From NCBI GenBank assembly GCA_018343915.1, contig JABRWF010000005.1, positions 35,001-99,000 on the forward strand: a stretch of 64,000 nt of DNA, in the 5' to 3' direction. Each line of letters opens with the position of its first letter. The stretch's first letter is position 1. The position numbers and the translations under genes are program-made. A model generated the notes under the pieces. That model was not told where the DNA came from and did no database searches. It saw only the letters and a program-made list of their open reading frames with translations. This stretch comes from Agroathelia rolfsii. Taxonomy: Eukaryota > Basidiomycota > Agaricomycetes > Amylocorticiales > Amylocorticiaceae. Shown here one piece after another: positions 1-9,760 of the stretch.

Positions 1-508
1 ATCTTCAGGCACTATCACAGGTACACAGGAACTACAACACATGCTGATAATCACTGGAACAATCAAGGAGGAACTTAGGGATTATATTGGATTATTTAGT
101 AAAGGTTAGAAGTCAGTAGAGCGTACCAAAGTAGAGAACAATAGTGTACAGCCATGTATTTAAACCTTTAAGGTCTAAGAGATGTTCCCCATCTCACAGA
201 CCTCTTTCGTCAATACCATCATTGTTATTTACTGTCCTAAGCTTCCTCTAAGCCCCTAAGTTCCCACTGTATTGCTTTCCTTGTCCTAAGTCGTAGTTAT
301 AGCATTATAGTTGTCAAAGTCATAGTAGACTCCCTTATAATCAACATTAGGGTTGGAAACCCTAAGAGCGTCATTCCTAGCCTTGGATTAGGCTAGGTAA
401 CCTACTGTTTTTTCCTTAAGCTTTATCTACAGTCTTTTCATAGTAATTCTTTACAATATTCATAGTATTCATAGTCATAGTTTGCCCTTCAGTTATAGAC
501 CTGTGACA
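1..508 (+). repeat. 5' LTR of family D element (3' part only)
   Basis: Ends in CCTGTGACA at 500-508. It corresponds to 5452-5959 of the 3' LTR, so about 375 bases of U3 are missing to the left. It contains the presumed TATA box, start site and self-primer. Short CATAG/CATAGT words recur towards its end. Confidence 0.95.
157..203 (+). promoter_or_regulatory. TATA box, predicted start and self-primer of family D LTR, inside a hairpin
   Basis: TATTTAAA (157-164) lies 27 bases before ATCTCACAGACCT (191-203), which is complementary to the primer site at 511-523. The region also folds: AGGTCT (171-176) pairs with AGACCT (198-203), and GAGATG (179-184) pairs with CATCTC (190-195), with a symmetric two-base internal loop and a five-base loop. 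Start-site placement is inferred from the self-primer rule, not measured. Solo D LTRs elsewhere in the window keep this block. Confidence 0.7.
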
Positions 509-510
509 TT

Positions 511-523
511 AGGTCTGTGAGAT
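511..523 (+). other. Self-complementary primer-binding site, family D
   Basis: AGGTCTGTGAGAT starts two bases after the LTR end and is an exact 13-base reverse complement of 191-203 in the LTR. A tRNA-primed element would show a match to a tRNA 3' end starting TGG here; none is visible. This is the layout of Tf1-type self-primed retrotransposons, in which the mRNA 5' end folds onto the primer site. Confidence 0.8.
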
Positions 524-1130
524 ATTAGGACGCTTTTTAGACGTCCTTATCACCATAGTAGCGCCCCCAAGTTGTTCCCTTTGTCCCATAGATTTCTCCA
601 TTGTTTTTATCATTTTCATTATCTCTTATTGCACCATTAGCTTCCTATTATTTCTATCTGTCTTACTTTTGCTCCTACATTTTTTCATAGAGTTTTCAGG
701 CCTAGGCTAGGTCAGAACTCATTACTGCCACATCTTCTACTCCTCACAGTCGCTCCTTAATCATCCAAGTCCATAGTAAACTCATTTATAGCCCCTGTCA
801 CACCTATAGCATCAGAAATTGACTATCTATAGTCTAACCCCTCTCCCAATCAATTTTCATTGGATTAGTAAATTTCCTCAGCCCCAAGCGCTCACAGAAG
901 ACCATAGAAACTACTGGCATTATTTTCCGAGCCATAGTCGGAATTTTGGACCGTTAAATTTTGTTTATTTAGGCTTGCATTGTTCTACTATATTTTATTA
1001 TCTCTAAAATCAGGGTTATCATTATCACAGTTCACCACTATTTTTCACCAGTCTAAGAAATTGTCTCTAGCAGCCTTTCCACACCCCTTGGTGCGCCCAT
1101 GAGCTTTGATGATTCTCCCAAAGTATTTCC
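524..1130 (+). other. Pyrimidine-rich leader of family D element, no convincing gene
   Basis: About 600 bases between primer site and the zinc-knuckle ORF. They are T/C-rich, with many CATAG, CCATAG and CACAG words and frequent stops in all frames. A 62-codon frame at 819-1007 has no gag-like features. This is where the N-terminal part of a normal gag would be expected, so gag may be shortened, or its coding part may be reached in a way I cannot see. Confidence 0.6.
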
Positions 1131-1631
1131 ATGAATTATAGCCATAAAACGCTTCCCATCCACCTCTTAAATAGCTCACAGAATATTCATAGTCCACAGA
1201 AAGCCAAAGTCACAGATGCTTGTTGTAAAACTTATAGACATGACAGATATCGCAAAATGACAGCCAAGAAACCACCAAGTCACCAGTTATTACACCCAAG
1301 AATATATCAAGCCTTCTATCATAAGAATAGCACACAGTTGTCTCAAGTGGATCGCAATTTTTGCCTCCAAAATTACCTGTGCTTTCAATGTAAACAACCA
1401 GGTCACAAAGCATTTCTTTGTCCACAGAAGTCAGTGTATATAGTCAGGGATTTTCCACAATTTAACCAAGCTACAGCGCTCACTAATCAATACCCAAACA
1501 ACAATTACTTGTCTCATGTAATCCCCACAGCTTTGCCTTATAAAAAATCATCTTTTCATAGTCATAGTACCCACAGAGCGCATTTTCAAGTGGTGTGCCT
1601 ATATCTGCCTATAGTGCACACCAGTCTATAA
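1131..1631 (+). CDS. gag: Short gag-like ORF with CCHC zinc knuckle
   Basis: The 166-codon frame contains one classic retroviral zinc knuckle, CFQCKQPGHKAFLC (C-X2-C-X4-H-X4-C), at about residues 84-97. This is the nucleocapsid part of Gag, which binds the element RNA. The rest is basic and rich in H, K, S and Y, with no recognisable capsid region. Ty3-type Gag is usually about 300 residues or more, so this is short or partial. The start ATG at 1131 is the first in frame but is not well supported. Pol follows in the -1 frame and overlaps at 1568-1631, so a -1 frameshift is possible, but no standard slippery heptamer is visible in the overlap. The knuckle is certain; the ORF limits are not. 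Confidence 0.6.
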   Translation: MNYSHKTLPIHLLNSSQNIHSPQKAKVTDACCKTYRHDRYRKMTAKKPPSHQLLHPRIYQAFYHKNSTQLSQVDRNFCLQNYLCFQCKQPGHKAFLCPQKSVYIVRDFPQFNQATALTNQYPNNNYLSHVIPTALPYKKSSFHSHSTHRAHFQVVCLYLPIVHTSL

Positions 1632-4600
1632 ACTCTACTGTTGCCTATAGACAGAATTACGCTCCTACCATGAAAATTCCCATAGGAGTTAGAGTTGATG
1701 GCAGAACAATCACAGTCAATGCAATGATAGATAGTGGAGCTACAAGCTGCTTCATTCACCCAAGACTCATAGACCAGTACTGGTTACCCACAGTTCAAAA
1801 AGAAAATCCAGGAGAAATTTATGTTGTTGATGGAAGATCCATAGAATCAGGAAAATTGACTCATGAACTTCATGGAACTCTTATCATAGGCACTCTATGG
1901 CGACCATATGTCTTTGAAATCACTAATATTGGAAACCATGATGTGATTCTTGGAATGACTTGGCTAGAAAATGAAAACCCATCCATAGATTGGAAAAACC
2001 AAATAGTCACGCTGCCAAGTGTAAATTATGCCCATGCTATAGACCTTAACCCCTCCACAGTCACAGAGCCCCCTCTATCATCCATAGTCCCTCAGAAATA
2101 CCATAGATATTTGTCTGTATTCGATGAAAAAGAAGCAGATAAGTTACCACCCCATAGAGAGTATGATTTAACCATAGACCTTGAAGAAGGTGCCAAGCCA
2201 AAGCTAGGACCAATTTATGCATTAACCCATGAAGAAGAAAAAGAAATGAAAAAGTATATCGATGATATGTTGGCCAAAGGCTTCATTAGACACTCCAAGA
2301 GCTCCATAGGTGCACCATGCATGTTTGTACCAAAGAAAAATGGAAAATTGCGCATGTGTGTGGATTATAGACGCCTTAATGATGTTACCAAGAAAAATGT
2401 CTACCCACTACCCCTCACTAGTGAACTCATAGATAAATTCCAAGGAGCCAAGTGGTTCACCAAGCTAGATCTCAAGAATGGTTACAATCTTGTCAGAATC
2501 AAAGAGGGTCATGAATGGAAAACAGCCTTCAGGACAAAGTATGGGCTATTTGAGTATACTGTCATGCCATTTGGCCTTACCAATGCCCCTGCTGCATTTC
2601 AGCATTTCATGAATGATATTTTCAGGGATATGCTAGACCAGGATTTAGTGGTTTATCTGGATGATATTCTTATTTATACCCATGGATCACAGGAAGATCA
2701 TGAAGCCACAGTTATGAGAGTTTTACAGCGCCTCAAAGAGTATAAATTATGCTGCAATGCAGAGAAATGTTCATTCACAGTCACAGAGATAGAGTATCTA
2801 GGAATGATTATATCACGCTATGGAGTATCCACAGAACAGAATAAAGTCAAGGCTGTCCAGGACTGGAAACAACCAAGAAATGTCAAAGATATTCAAAGCT
2901 TCCTAGGCTTCTGCAATTTTTACAGAAGGTTTATCAAAGACTACTCTAAGATTGCACGCCCTATGATTGATTTAGTTAAGAAAGACACTTCATGGGATTG
3001 GGGGGTTAGCCAGGAAAATGCATTTATAGAACTCAAGAAAGCTATGTCCACAGCACCAGTCCTTATTTACCCTAACCCCTATAGACAATATATCCTTGAG
3101 ACTGATGCCTCAGATTATGCTACAGGTGCTGTTTTATCACAGAAAGGGTTAGATGGACTTCTACACCCTGTTGCCTATTATTCCAAGACGCTTTCACCAG
3201 AGGAAAGAAATTATGAGATTTATGATAAAGAACTTTTAGCTATTGTTAGGGCTTTAAGAGAATGGCGTGTTTATTTAGAAAGCGCCCCACAGATCATAGA
3301 AATTTATAGTGACCATAAGAATCTTGAATATTTCCTTAAAACAAAGATATTAACTCGCAGAGAAGCAAGATGGTCATTAGAATTATCCAGGTTTAAATTT
3401 GTCATAGTTCATAAGCCAGGAAAATCAATGGTCAAGCCTGATGCATTATCCCGCCTCCCTGGAGATAAACCCTTAAAGGGGGATGATGCTCTGCAAAGTG
3501 TCTTGCAACCACATCATTTTTTCAAGGTTCAAGCTATAGAAACGCTCCCAGATCATGAGATAATTCAAAGAATCACAGAACTACAGAATAAGGACGAAGA
3601 ATTGAAGAAAATCATAGCACTTGTCAAGTCAAGAAAAAATCTAGACCATCATATGAAAAAAGCCATAGAAAACTATGATATTCAAGGAGAAACATTATTA
3701 TTCAGAGGATTAATCTATGTACCAAGCAACCAGGAAATCAAGAGAACCATAGTAGAATCACGCCATGATGCACTTATAGCTGGACATCCAGGTCAAGCCA
3801 AGACTTTAGAAATTATATCAAGAGACTATTACTGGCCCTCCATGAAATCATTCATTAATACATACATTGAAGCATGTGACTTATGCCAAAGATCCAAGAC
3901 CAAGACCAACAGAGCAAAAGGACCCTTACAGCCGCTTCCTACACCTCAAGGCCCCTGGCAAGATATTACATATGATTTAATTACAGGATTACCACAGTGT
4001 CAAGATTATAATGCAATTTTAGTAGTAGTGGATCGCTTTACCAAGATGGCACATTTTATGCCAACCACAGATGAAGTTACAGCCATAGAAATTGCAGATC
4101 TATTCATGAGAAATATTTGGAAACTCCATGGATTGCCCCTTACCACAGTATCAGACAGAGGACCACAGTTCAATGCAATGTTCATGAGAAATCTTTACTC
4201 CAGACTAGGAATCAAGCCAAAGTTTTCTACAGCATATCACCCACAGACAGATGGACAAACAGAGCGTGTGAATCAAGTCATAGAACAACTGCTTAGAATT
4301 TTTACCACTCATAGACAGGATAATTGGGTAGACCTTCTACCTATCACAGAATTTATTTATAATAATACTCCTCATGATGCAATTGGAATGTCACCATTTT
4401 ATGCCAATCTAGGATACAATCCCACCATGACCACAGTTGCTAATTCATCTCAAGCCAAAGGAAACTCTGAGGAATATGCTAAAGATATTCACAGAAACCA
4501 GGAAGAAATTAAGTCACTCCTACAATTAGCTAATGAAAGATATAAGCGTTATTATGATGTCAAAGTTCACAGTACACCTGAAATTCAAGAAGGGGACCTT

Positions 4601-5053
4601 GTCCTCCTTTCCCATGAAAATATTACCACAGATAGACCTTCACAAAAGCTTGATTTCAAGTGGTTAGGACCATTCAAAGTCATAGAAAAAGTTTCTGACA
4701 TGGCATTCAAGCTAGACCTTCCCCACACCATGAAAATCCACCCAGTTATTAATATGGATCGCTTGGCACCCTACAAAGAAAGTACAATCTCTGGCCAAGT
4801 TTTTGAGCGTCCAGAACCAGTCATAGTTGAACCTGAAGATGTTCAATGGGAGGTTGAATTTATTGATAACTCCAAGTATATCAGGAATAAATTATGGTAC
4901 CATGTCAAGTTTAAAGGTTATGCCCTTGGAGAAGATGCATGGCAACCAGCTATAAACCTCTCAGATGCTCCAGAGCTAGTTAAACAATTTCACAGAAAAT
5001 ATCCCCAGGCAGCTGGTCCTGCATTAGTTAAGAAGGCTCAGAGAACTAGGTAG
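1595..5053 (+). CDS. pol: Intact Pol polyprotein: protease, RT, RNase H, integrase, chromodomain
   Basis: A single open frame of 1152 codons. Domains in order: aspartic protease with DSGATS at residues 46-51; reverse transcriptase with YLDD at 354-357; RNase H starting near the catalytic D504 (ETDAS); integrase with HHCC zinc finger (H...H, CDLC) near 730-770 and the DDE triad D794, D854, E890 (spacing D-X35-E); a C-terminal chromodomain at about 1085-1140 (WEVEF...KFKGY...W). All catalytic residues that I checked are present. The listed start is GTG; the frame is open back to 1568 and probably has no start of its own, being made as a Gag fusion by a -1 shift. The domain order RT-RNase H-integrase marks Ty3/gypsy, and the chromodomain marks chromoviruses, where it is thought to guide insertion to methylated-histone chromatin. 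There is no RIP-type damage. Confidence 0.93.
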   Translation: MPISAYSAHQSINSTVAYRQNYAPTMKIPIGVRVDGRTITVNAMIDSGATSCFIHPRLIDQYWLPTVQKENPGEIYVVDGRSIESGKLTHELHGTLIIGTLWRPYVFEITNIGNHDVILGMTWLENENPSIDWKNQIVTLPSVNYAHAIDLNPSTVTEPPLSSIVPQKYHRYLSVFDEKEADKLPPHREYDLTIDLEEGAKPKLGPIYALTHEEEKEMKKYIDDMLAKGFIRHSKSSIGAPCMFVPKKNGKLRMCVDYRRLNDVTKKNVYPLPLTSELIDKFQGAKWFTKLDLKNGYNLVRIKEGHEWKTAFRTKYGLFEYTVMPFGLTNAPAAFQHFMNDIFRDMLDQDLVVYLDDILIYTHGSQEDHEATVMRVLQRLKEYKLCCNAEKCSFTVTEIEYLGMIISRYGVSTEQNKVKAVQDWKQPRNVKDIQSFLGFCNFYRRFIKDYSKIARPMIDLVKKDTSWDWGVSQENAFIELKKAMSTAPVLIYPNPYRQYILETDASDYATGAVLSQKGLDGLLHPVAYYSKTLSPEERNYEIYDKELLAIVRALREWRVYLESAPQIIEIYSDHKNLEYFLKTKILTRREARWSLELSRFKFVIVHKPGKSMVKPDALSRLPGDKPLKGDDALQSVLQPHHFFKVQAIETLPDHEIIQRITELQNKDEELKKIIALVKSRKNLDHHMKKAIENYDIQGETLLFRGLIYVPSNQEIKRTIVESRHDALIAGHPGQAKTLEIISRDYYWPSMKSFINTYIEACDLCQRSKTKTNRAKGPLQPLPTPQGPWQDITYDLITGLPQCQDYNAILVVVDRFTKMAHFMPTTDEVTAIEIADLFMRNIWKLHGLPLTTVSDRGPQFNAMFMRNLYSRLGIKPKFSTAYHPQTDGQTERVNQVIEQLLRIFTTHRQDNWVDLLPITEFIYNNTPHDAIGMSPFYANLGYNPTMTTVANSSQAKGNSEEYAKDIHRNQEEIKSLLQLANERYKRYYDVKVHSTPEIQEGDLVLLSHENITTDRPSQKLDFKWLGPFKVIEKVSDMAFKLDLPHTMKIHPVINMDRLAPYKESTISGQVFERPEPVIVEPEDVQWEVEFIDNSKYIRNKLWYHVKFKGYALGEDAWQPAINLSDAPELVKQFHRKYPQAAGPALVKKAQRTR

Positions 5054-5064
5054 TCTCTAGCCTT

Positions 5065-5076
5065 AAAGGGGGATGA
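5065..5076 (+). other. Polypurine tract of family D element
   Basis: AAAGGGGGATGA directly abuts the 3' LTR start (TGTCACAACC). It is the expected plus-strand primer position. Confidence 0.85.
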
Positions 5077-5959
5077 TGTCACAACCCTGGTTATGCCATA
5101 TCATAGCTTCAATAGCATTTATTCAAGTTTACCAAGCATATATCCAGGTTTACCAAGTATATACCTAGGTTTATTCAGGATAGCTATGGAATTACTTAGG
5201 TGTTTAAGTTTTATTTTATCAAGCTATAAATCAAGCTATAGATGCCATAGTAAAGTATAAGTCATAGTATATTATTTCTAAGTCACAGTATATTATAGTG
5301 GATCATAGTTCACTACTTAGCTATAGCTTAGTTCTGAGCTAAGGCTCAGAAATAAGCCTATTGTTACTTCCGCTCCCTTACTATCACTGCCGCGCTGGTT
5401 GTGACATGTCACGGTCACGTCACACAAAAGAGCGTAACTTTACATTTTCCTATCTTCAGGCACTATCACAGGTACACAGGAACTACAACACATGCTGATA
5501 ATCACTGGAACAATCAAGGAGGAACTTAGGGATTATATTGGATTATTTAGTAAAGGTTAGAAGTCAGTAGAGCGTACCAAAGTAGAGAACAATAGTGTAC
5601 AGCCATGTATTTAAACCTTTAAGGTCTAAGAGATGTTCCCCATCTCACAGACCTCTTTCGTCAATACCATCATTGTTATTTACTGTCCTAAGCTTCCTCT
5701 AAGCCCCTAAGTTCCCACTGTATTGCTTTCCTTGTCCTAAGTCGTAGTTATAGCATTATAGTTGTCAAAGTCATAGTAGACTCCCTTATAATCAACATTA
5801 GGGTTGGAAACCCTAAGAGCGTCATTCCTAGCCTTGGATTAGGCTAGGTAACCTACTGTTTTTTCCTTAAGCTTTATCTACAGTCTTTTCATAGTAATTC
5901 TTTACAATATTCATAGTATTCATAGTCATAGTTTGCCCTTCAGTTATAGACCTGTGACA
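5077..5959 (+). repeat. 3' LTR of family D element, 883 bp
   Basis: Starts TGTCACAACC and ends CCTGTGACA, with TG...CA termini. U3 holds GTCACGTCACAC just before a conserved AGAGCGTAAC block. The part homologous to the 5' LTR is identical as far as I could compare. Confidence 0.95.
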
Positions 5960-5968
5960 GGTGCAAGG

Positions 5969-6822
5969 TGTCAAGGCTCATGCTCTTGACTATCTAAACA
6001 ATAGAGGTGACCCCTACTCACCACAAACAGAACAATGTACTGCTACTAGATCCCAAAGGTGTACTCCAAGTCTAGAAGACTTTCCACCAAAGGCTACTGT
6101 TGGCTAATGACTTGTTACTGCTTGCTTAGTAAAGAAGGGAGTGCTAAACACTCTGAGACACTTAGATTCTTTCTTAAAGGGTAATAACCCTAAGTCACAC
6201 TTTGCCCTGATTTATTAAGGGACTTGATATAGAGAGGGGGAGGCAGGCAATACAGCCTGTTCTATAGCTTGCTTAGGTCCTTATACAACCCCTAGGCTGA
6301 CGAGGCACAAAGGGAGGGCAAGGGTAAGAGGGCTAGGATGATGAGCCTGAAGGCAGATATATTAGTAAATAGTAAAGAGAGATGTACATGCTTATTTACT
6401 CACCTAAAGGCAAAAGGTCAAAGCTAAGGCCTTTAGGGAGTGTTACAGGGTCCTTATATAAGTTTCAGGGGTGGTCTGTACACTTCTGAATGGTCTGTGC
6501 ATAGAGATAGAAATAGAAAGGAATGCTAAACATAGTACAAATGGATGACTGAGCATGATGGTGCAATCATTGCATCATTAGCTAATTGATCAAGAGTCTA
6601 GACTTAGAAGGAACTAGAAGGGTTTAGACTCTGTTTACTAATAGGTACTAGTACAAAGGTATAATGATGGCCGGTCATATAACTAAGTACTCCATAACTA
6701 ATTGTCCTAGGCTGTCTATTATGAATAAATAATGTGTAGAAAGTCCAAGAAAAATTGTAAAAATACAAGAAAAATACAGGAAAATAAAGAAAAATTAGGA
6801 GAGTCTGGGTGTACCCATGACA
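5969..6822 (-). mobile_element. Solo LTR, family C, 854 bp
   Basis: Starts TGTCAAGGCTC and ends ACCCATGACA, the reverse of the C-1 LTRs at 11547 and 19475. It is flanked by CAAGG at 5964-5968 and 6823-6827, a perfect 5-bp target duplication. The hairpin arms around its start site read CCTAAAGGC and GCCTTTAGG in sense, still perfectly paired although both differ from the C-1 arms. Confidence 0.92.
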
Positions 6823-6827
6823 CAAGG

Positions 6828-8640
6828 TGTCAAGAGCACACCTGACTCTTGCCACCAAAACTCAACCAGTGCCTATGTAAACCTCTCTAAGGCGCAAGGT
6901 AGCCTATAATAGCTATTTTACAACTCCCAAGGCCTGGGATGCGCAGATATACATGCCTTGTGCCCTGTCTTAACTATCACTCACTTCAGAGTGTTCTAGT
7001 CACTAAGCTTTACTCCAAGTTCACTGAACTTTCAAGCAAGGTCTACTGTCACAACACCAAAGATCTTGTGTGTGCTAATAGGGGTACAGGGTATCTTAAC
7101 TGTGATAAGCTTAGAGCAAAGTCTTTGCTTGCTTAAGTGCACTAAGCACTATGTAATTTGTGTTATTACAAATGTAAATAGTCACTACAAGGGCTGGACC
7201 TGTCTTATGTATGCACACAGGAGTAGCACTAAGCACACTCCTACTATAAGCAGCACTGAGTGTCATAGGTCTATAGCAATAAACAATAATACTATGAATA
7301 ATACTATAAATACTATGAACACTGTGAATAGTTCCTATGGAATTGTTAGTAAAATTTTATGACTTCTCTAGCCTAATCCAAGGCTGAAGGTGACGCTCTC
7401 AGGGTTTTCAACCCTGAGGTTAACTATGGAATGGTGAACTATGACTTATAATAGCTTTGACTATAACTTGGGCTTGCAGGAAATAATACAGAGGCAAGGA
7501 AATATTCTTAGAGCTAGTAGTGGCTTGTAAGGGGACTTTAGACAAGGGAAAAGACAATAGAATTGACGAAAGAGGTCTGTGAGATAGGGGACATCTCTTA
7601 GACCTTAGTAACTTAAATACATGATTTGTATACTATTGTTCTCTTACTTTGGTACGCTTTCCTAGCTTCTAATCCCTACTAATAATCCAGTATTACTCCT
7701 AAGATTATCCTTGATTGTTCCAGTGATCAGCAGCATGTGCTGTAGTCCCTTTGTACCTGTGATAGTGCCTGAAGATGAGAGATTGCAAAGTTACGCTCTT
7801 TTTGTGACGTGACATGTCACATGTCACAACCAGTGTAGCAATGGCAGCAAGGGAGCGGAAATACAGGTATGCCTCTTTCTAAGCCTAGGGCTTAGAACTG
7901 AGCTGTGATAAAATAGCAACTATAGCCTACTATGATATACTATGACTTGTAACTAGTGTACTATGAAGTATAATATGCTATGGCTTTTATATAGCTTGAT
8001 ATAATCTCTGAGAAATCCTTTGACACCTGCATGGTAATTCTAGATATTTGCTTGGTAAACCTGAGTGTATGCTTGGTAAACATGAATAAATGCTATAATA
8101 ACTATGACATGGTACAACTAGGGTTGTGACACTGAGCACACTTATAACCTCTTAGCATGAAGCAGGGAGGATTTTGAATAGAGAGAGGGGAGATAGGGAC
8201 TCTGAAGACAAAGTTTTTATTATGTTAGTTAATTGTCTAATATAAAGCACTATTGTACTTATCTAAAGATAAAGAGAATGAATCTGAGGTCTTCAGGTAG
8301 AGGCACTATAGGGTTATATACTATTTCTACCTGGTCTATGCACTGGTACATAGTCTGTGCACAGAGGTGCTAAGTATAATGCAATATTGCACCATAATGA
8401 GTCTATGATGGTATTGTGGTCTAGACTTGTTATATAATAAGTTACATGACTAGTAGTCACATAATGGCCAGTCACATGATAACTGATCACATGACTTTGC
8501 TTAGTCATCAAAGTACTTATATAATCTTGCTTATATAATATACATATTATATACCAAAAAATAGAGAAAAATCGGAGAAAAATCAGAAAAATAATGACAA
8601 ATCTTAAATAAATTTATAATACAGCGAGTGACTTGTAACA
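6828..8640 (-). repeat. Family A LTR split by a D solo LTR
   Basis: Starts TGTCAAGAGCAC and ends CTTGTAACA. Segments 6828-7260 and 8132-8640 join across the D LTR and together match other A LTRs. The outer flanks (CAAGG left, AGTCC right) do not match, and the right flank is the middle of another A LTR in the opposite orientation. Recombination rather than simple insertion probably placed it here. Confidence 0.82.
7261..8131 (-). mobile_element. Solo LTR, family D, 871 bp
   Basis: Starts TGTCATAGGTC and ends GGGTTGTGACA. Flanked by CTGAG on both sides (7256-7260, 8132-8136). It is diverged from the young D element and belongs to an older subfamily. Confidence 0.92.
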
Positions 8641-9747
8641 AGTCCCTATCTCTCTCTCTCCCCTCATTATAAATCTCTTAGGCTCTGTGCCAGAGGGTTA
8701 TAAGTGTGCTTCATACTGCTTATTGTCACAACCATAGTTATACCATGCCATAGACACTATAGCATTTAATCATGTCTACCAAGCATATATTCAGGTTTAC
8801 CAAGCATATACCCAGGTTTATTCAGCATACACTCAAGATAACCATGAAATCACTCAAGTATTTATTATTATTATTATTAAGCTACAAATCATGCTGTAGA
8901 GGCTATTATACATAATATATCCACAGTATATTATCTATAAGTTATAGTATATCACAGTAAACCATAGTTTATCATTTGGTCAAAGCTCAATTCTAAGCCC
9001 AAGGCTTAGAAACAGGTATATTATTATTTCCGCTCCTTTTCACTATCGCACTGGTTGTGACATGTTATGTGTCATGTCACACAAAAGAGCGTAACTTTAC
9101 ATTCCCCATCTTCAGGCACTATCACAGTTACACAGGAACTGCAATACATCATGATAATCATTGAAACAATCAAGGAAGAACCTAGGAATGATATTGGATT
9201 ATTTGGTAAGGATTAGTAACTAGAAAAGCATACCAAAGTAGGAGAACAATAGTATACAATTGTGTATTTAAGTTACTAAGGTCTAAGAGATGTTCCCTAT
9301 CTCACAGACCTCTTTCGTCAATACTATCATTGTTATTCATTGTCCCAGGCTTTCTTTACATCCCTAAGCCCATATTGTACCACTCTTATTGTCCCAAGTC
9401 ATAGCCATAGTTATTATAGTTGTTAAAGTCATAGTACACTTCTTTATAGTTAACCTTAGGGTTGGAAACCCTAAGAGCGTTACTACTAGCCTTGGATTAG
9501 GCTTTACAACCCATTGTTTACTGCTAAGTATTTTTAATAGTCTTTTCTATAGTAATCCTTCATAGTATTCATAGTGCTCATAGTTATAGTTTATAGACCT
9601 GTGACACTTATAGTAAGGGTGTGCTTAGTGCTACCCTTGTGTATGTGCATAAGACAGGTCCAGCCCTTGTGGTGACCATTTATATCTGTAACAACACAAA
9701 CTATATAGTGCTTAGTGTACTCAAGCAAGAAAAAGCATTGCCCTTGA
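8641..9747 (+). repeat. Family A LTR fragment, interrupted by D solo LTR
   Basis: Segments 8641-8723 and 9607-9747 are the U5-side middle of a plus-oriented A LTR (CCCTATCTCTCTC, then GGTCCAGCCC). It continues at 21061-21120 after the large C insertion. Its 5' half is missing at 8641. Confidence 0.75.
8724..9606 (+). mobile_element. Solo LTR, family D, 883 bp
   Basis: Starts TGTCACAACCATAG and ends ATAGACCTGTGACA. The target duplication CTTAT is at 8719-8723 and 9607-9611. It keeps the ATCTCACAGACCT self-primer block. Confidence 0.92.
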
Positions 9748-9760
9748 TATCAAGGCTCAT

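Larger units (their letters stand above)
1..5959 (+). mobile_element. Young Ty3/gypsy chromovirus, family D, truncated at left by window edge
   Basis: Order seen: partial 5' LTR, primer site, leader, zinc-knuckle ORF, a single open pol (protease, reverse transcriptase, RNase H, integrase, chromodomain), polypurine tract, 3' LTR. Bases 1-508 match 5452-5959 with no difference that I could find by eye, so insertion is recent. Pol has no in-frame stop, unlike every other element here. The right target repeat should be GGTGC (5960-5964); the left copy lies outside the window. The element sits in LTR debris. Chromodomain Ty3 elements usually insert in heterochromatin-like regions, which fits this context. 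Confidence 0.95.

Noticed and set aside
819..1007. 62-codon frame in the family D leader as gag N-terminus
   Set aside because: No capsid-like features and no link in frame to the zinc-knuckle ORF.
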